A DNA stretch of 64,000 nt from DAOMFB01 sp963801475. Lineage in GTDB: Bacteria; Acidobacteriota; Thermoanaerobaculia; UBA5066. The DNA lies in the NCBI GenBank assembly GCA_963801475.1, contig CAWDEX010000001.1, positions 2,418,001 through 2,482,000 on the forward strand. Reading direction: 5' to 3'. The notes under the pieces were generated by a model. That model saw nothing but the letters and a program-made list of their open reading frames with translations. It made no database searches and had not been told where the DNA came from. A program made the position numbers and the translations under genes. This document shows positions 60,916-64,000 of this stretch, in pieces. Positions within the stretch are counted from its first letter, which is position 1. The number at the start of each line of letters is the position of its first letter.

Positions 60916-62055
60916 GCGCTCTCCGAGACGGATTCCTGGAACGAGACGCCGCGCGCCGCGAGACCGGCGAGCATGGCGTCCCAGAGGGGGGGCCTCCGGC
61001 CGAGCAGCTCCGGGGGGAAGACTCCCGGCTCGGCGAACCGCCCGTCGGCGAGCCATCCGGCGGCGATGACGCAGGGGAAGCCCGTCGTCCGTGCCATCGA
61101 GGTGGCGCCCGTCACCGGGTCCGTCCGGTCGAAGAGCTCGTAGCTCAGCCTCGTCCGGCGCCCCGCCGTCGTCCCCTCGCAGACGACGCGGAGGAGCGTG
61201 AACTCCTCCTCTTCCTCCGGGCGCTTCCACGCCGAGAAGAGAAGCCGCTCGGTCAGGGCGCGGGGGGCGACCCGGACGCCGGCCGCGTCGACCGGCTCGT
61301 CCGAGAAGAAGCCGGCGTCGCGGAGGGAGCGCATCAGCGCCGCGTGTCCCGGATAGCGAAGCGTCTTCTCGCTCACGTTCGGCGCCTTCGTCGTGACGAG
61401 GAGCGTTCGGAGGCCGTCCGTATTGAACCCTTCGAGCGTCCCCACCACGGGGACGTCGATCTCCTCCGGCTCCGAAAGGGCCGGCTTCACGACCGTCCGG
61501 CCGTGCTCGCGGATCCGCGCGGGGCGCGTGTACTCCTCGATGACGTCCGTGCCGGAGAAGACGACGCGGTACTCGAAGGGCTTCACGCGCCGGAAGGGAA
61601 GGCCGCCGACGTAGATCCGGATCGTCTCCGCCTCGTCGAGGAGGCTCTCGGCGCGCCCCGCAGCCATGTTCGAGAGGCCCGGAGAGACGCCGCAGTCGAC
61701 GAGGGCCGGGACGCCCGCCTCCCGCGCGAGCGCGTCCAGCGTCAACGGGTCCTCGGGAAAGAAGGAGATGTCGGCGACCGGCTTCTTCGACCCGAGCGCC
61801 GCCTTCAACGCCGCGTGGCCGATCGCGCCCGGCACGGCGCCGACGACGACGTCGGCTTCGGACGCCGCCCGGGTCGACCTCCGCGGACGAAGCCAGGTCC
61901 GCACGCCGTGTCGAGAGGCGCGGGCGTCCCGCGAGCCTGCCGAGGGCCTCCGCGTCCCGGTCGAACGCCGTGACCTCGAAGCGGCCGTCGGCCGCCAGCT
62001 CCCGCGCCATCAGCGAGCCGACGAGGCCCGCGCCGAGAACGGAGATCTTCTTCAA
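60912..62055 (-). pseudogene. Saccharopine dehydrogenase-like protein, frameshifted
   Basis: The N-terminal Rossmann part (KKISVLGAGLVGSLMARELA from the ATG at 62055) is in one frame up to about residue 60. The rest (ASEADVVVGAVPGAIGHAAL, VDCGVSPGLSNMAAG and so on to the stop at 60912) is in another. Deleting one base near 61870-61880 (GTCGACC to GTCACC) gives a continuous reading AEVTRAASEADVVVG. The span is 1144 bp, exactly one base more than 381 codons, so the gene would encode about 380 residues, normal for this family. It may be a real inactivation or a sequencing error. Homologues include saccharopine reductase-like enzymes; the substrate is unclear. Confidence 0.75.
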
Positions 62056-62071
62056 CGCGTCGACTTCCCTC

Positions 62072-62518
62072 TCACGGTTCCTCGTAAAGGACGTAATCCG
62101 TCTCGTGCATCCCGAGCCGCCGGTACGTCTCCTGAGCCGCCGCGTTCTCCTTCTCGACGTAGAGACGGAAGCCGCAGACGCCCCCCGCGTTCTTCGCCAT
62201 CGTCCTCACGTGCGCGTGGAGTGCGCGATAGACTCCTTTCCCCCGGACCTCCGGCCGGACGTAGACGCTCTGGATCCACCAGAAGACGCCGTTCCGCCAG
62301 TCGCTCCACTCGTAGGTGATCATCAGCTGCCCGACGATCCGGCCGCCGTCCTCGGCCACGATGTAGAAGCCGAGGTTCGGGCGGGCGAAGAGCCCCCGTA
62401 CGCCCGCGCGGATCGTCGCCGGGTCGAGCGTCTTCCCCTCGGTCTCCGTCGCCATGGCCTCGTTGAACGAAGCGATCGTCTCGGTGTCGGCGGGGGCGGC
62501 GACGCGGATCACGGGCAT
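62072..62518 (-). CDS. GNAT family N-acetyltransferase
   Basis: A 148-residue acetyltransferase. PVIRVAAPADTETIASFN opens it in the usual way. The acetyl-CoA site is IQSVYVRPEVRGKGVYRALHAH (core RGKGVYRAL) near residue 90, with the R/Q-x-x-G-x-G/A pattern. YVEKENAAAQETYRRLGM near 122 is the conserved C-terminal motif. The substrate is unknown. GGAG lies 7 nt before the ATG at 62518. It ends 16 bp before the start of the saccharopine dehydrogenase-like gene on the same strand. Confidence 0.9.
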   Translation of the reverse strand: MPVIRVAAPADTETIASFNEAMATETEGKTLDPATIRAGVRGLFARPNLGFYIVAEDGGRIVGQLMITYEWSDWRNGVFWWIQSVYVRPEVRGKGVYRALHAHVRTMAKNAGGVCGFRLYVEKENAAAQETYRRLGMHETDYVLYEEP

Positions 62519-62618
62519 CGGATTCTCCGCCGGGATCTTGCCACGCGGGGTCGGGCGACCGATCGCGGAGATCCAGCCGCGCCCGCGGGCGCGCCCAAGG
62601 CAGGCGCGGCCCCGGCTC

Positions 62619-64000
62619 TCAGAGTACCCGGGAGAAGCGCGGCGGCTCCTGGGGCTGAGGCGTCCAGGTCCGTCCGTCGCGGGGAAGCCAGAGAAGGTAG
62701 AAATCCGATCCCGGATTGCACTCCCATTCGATCCGATGCACGCCCTTCCGGAGTTCCAGAACCGGCGCTGACACGCGAACGTCATCGATGAGGAGCTCTC
62801 CATGCGAAAGGAAATCCGCCGGAGTCACGAAGAAGCGGCCGTCCCGGACAGCCAGGAAGGATCCGGTCATGCGCCCGGTACCCCTCGACCGGAACCGTTG
62901 ACCCCAGAGCCAGAGGTCTCCGCTGAAAGGCTGAAAGTGGCTCCGCAGGAACTCCTTCAGGCCGGGCGACAAGACGTCGTAGCGGGCGTCGCGCACGGCG
63001 AGCACCGCTCCGCTCTCGAGGATCGCCTTCGGAATCTCGCGCTCGAGGAAGGCGCCGAAGCGGGCCCGCATCGGTGCGTCGGTGTAGAAGTAGTACGAGG
63101 CCGAAGGGCGCGCCACGAAGCTCCCGGAATTGTCGTACGCGACGTCGCGAGGCGCGGTCAGCACGCCGATGTCCGCCAGGACCCTGTGCTGCCCTTCATT
63201 CGTCTCCGCCGTCCGTTCCCAAACACGGATTTCGGCGGTGACGAGAAAGACCACCGCCGCGACCGCGACAGCGGCCGCGCCCGCGGGAAAAAGTCGGTAC
63301 AGCGCCTCCGAGAGGCCCCGCGCCGCGAAAATGGCGAGGAAGACGAAGAACGGGATCAGGTTGTACTCGTAGGGGGCCGGAAGCGCCACGACATAGAGGA
63401 ACGAGGTGGCGAAGGAGGCGAGAAGAATGATCTCGCCGGCCGTCGGCGCAAGCGTCCGTCCGCGGGCCAGAGACACCGCGGAAAAGCCTGCGCCGAGGAT
63501 CGCAAAGGGAAGAAGCCAGCCCCAGCCGTCCCCGACCGGCGCGACCACCTGCGTCCAGGGGAAGGGCGGGTAGTCGCTCTGCCAACGAAGAGCCCCGCGC
63601 ACGGCGCAGTCGAAGAACGCCCGTCCCGACCCGGTGGCGACGAGATAGAGCCCGAGGGAGGAGAGCGTGACGCCGGCTCCCGCGACGAATGCGGATCGCG
63701 AGCCGAGGGTGGATGGCCCGCCTCGCCGGACTCCCCTCCAGGCTTCAACGCCGATGAGAAGGCCGAAAGGGAGCCCGTACATAAGGACCTTCTGCGAGCC
63801 CCAGACGGCGAGAACGACGAGAATCCCCGAAAGAGCGCCGCGCGCCCGGGGGTTGAGGCTCTCGACGAAGAGAACGGCAACGGCGCCGAGATAGAGCGCA
63901 AAAGCGAGAGTGTCGTGCCGGATCTCCGTCGCCCGCACGACGAACGGAGAGATGGAAAGCGCGAGCAGCGGCGCGAGGAGAACCGCGGGCCGCCTCTCCC
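62619..64000 (-). CDS. Polytopic membrane protein, glycosyltransferase-39-like (N terminus outside the window)
   Basis: The reading frame is open to the window end and continues beyond it; about 460 residues are visible. At least eight hydrophobic segments occur in the first half (for example YLVATGSGRAFFDCAV, FAILGAGFSAVSLA, YRLFPAGAAAVAVAAVVFLV). The last 200 residues form an extracytoplasmic domain with YDNSGSFVARPSASYYFY near 280 and a beta-rich end. This resembles dolichyl-phosphate mannose-type (GT39/ArnT-like) glycosyltransferases, but the catalytic Asp-rich first loop would lie in the missing part, so this is a guess. Confidence 0.6.
   Translation of the reverse strand, partial: ERRPAVLLAPLLALSISPFVVRATEIRHDTLAFALYLGAVAVLFVESLNPRARGALSGILVVLAVWGSQKVLMYGLPFGLLIGVEAWRGVRRGGPSTLGSRSAFVAGAGVTLSSLGLYLVATGSGRAFFDCAVRGALRWQSDYPPFPWTQVVAPVGDGWGWLLPFAILGAGFSAVSLARGRTLAPTAGEIILLASFATSFLYVVALPAPYEYNLIPFFVFLAIFAARGLSEALYRLFPAGAAAVAVAAVVFLVTAEIRVWERTAETNEGQHRVLADIGVLTAPRDVAYDNSGSFVARPSASYYFYTDAPMRARFGAFLEREIPKAILESGAVLAVRDARYDVLSPGLKEFLRSHFQPFSGDLWLWGQRFRSRGTGRMTGSFLAVRDGRFFVTPADFLSHGELLIDDVRVSAPVLELRKGVHRIEWECNPGSDFYLLWLPRDGRTWTPQPQEPPRFSRVL

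Overview
This is a GC-rich, gene-dense bacterial window with no tRNA, rRNA, CRISPR array or intact insertion sequence that I could see. The host is Gram-negative: there is a TolC-type outer-membrane channel, an RND pump, an outer-membrane porin-like protein and a LolA/LolB-like protein. The mix of a VPS10/sortilin-like BNR protein, N-acyl-D-amino-acid deacylase-like amidohydrolase, NHLP-type peptide genes, partner-switching kinases and many 4-bp ATGA/GTGA overlaps would fit an Acidobacteriota-like lineage. That taxonomic placement is inference from gene content only.

Layout. (1) 1-640: the start of mnmA (cut by the window edge) and a divergent pterin-4a-carbinolamine dehydratase. (2) 849-11989: a nine-gene plus-strand operon that begins with a small NHLP/Os1348-like peptide gene. 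It continues with TolC, RND adaptor, RND pump, HlyD-type adaptor, two ABC ATPases and two ABC permeases, joined mostly by 4-bp overlaps. (3) 12029-17402: dodecin, an amidase, and fadBA behind a tandem operator-like repeat. (4) 17439-19440: a membrane protein of unknown function, a REP-like repeat, a YecH-like protein and a methyltransferase. (5) 19437-24894 (minus): a signalling operon of porin-like protein, PstS-like domain, SpoIIE-type phosphatase, HATPase switch protein, STAS switch protein and Ser/Thr kinase with receiver domain. (6) 25025-36923 (minus): essentially the whole branched-chain amino-acid pathway, leuC-leuD then ilvD-ilvB-ilvN-ilvC-leuA-leuB-ilvE-ilvA. (7) 36983-58857: mixed metabolism (nitrilase-type amidase, YyaL-like protein fused to a DsbD-like domain, BNR protein, FAH hydrolase, DinB, acyl-CoA synthetase, serA, DUF1015, RRM protein, amidohydrolase, Nif11-leader peptide, ABC permease, lipoprotein, PGM1-like ATP-grasp, hydroxyacid dehydrogenase). 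(8) 58963-64000 (minus): an ABC exporter, a frameshifted saccharopine dehydrogenase-like gene, a GNAT and a membrane protein cut by the window end.

Most interesting points. The ilv operon has its own promoter, a Leu/Val/Ile-rich leader peptide and an intrinsic terminator before ilvD: a ribosome-mediated attenuator read directly from the sequence. The LeuA it controls lacks the usual C-terminal leucine-sensing domain, so attenuation may carry the control. Two unrelated RiPP-precursor-like genes (892-1155 and 53840-54142) have no recognisable maturation enzyme in the window; the first is translationally coupled to a combined RND+ABC efflux operon and is the best candidate for an undescribed system. 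Several promoters place a TAnnnT-like -10 only 6-10 nt before the start codon, which suggests frequent leaderless mRNAs.
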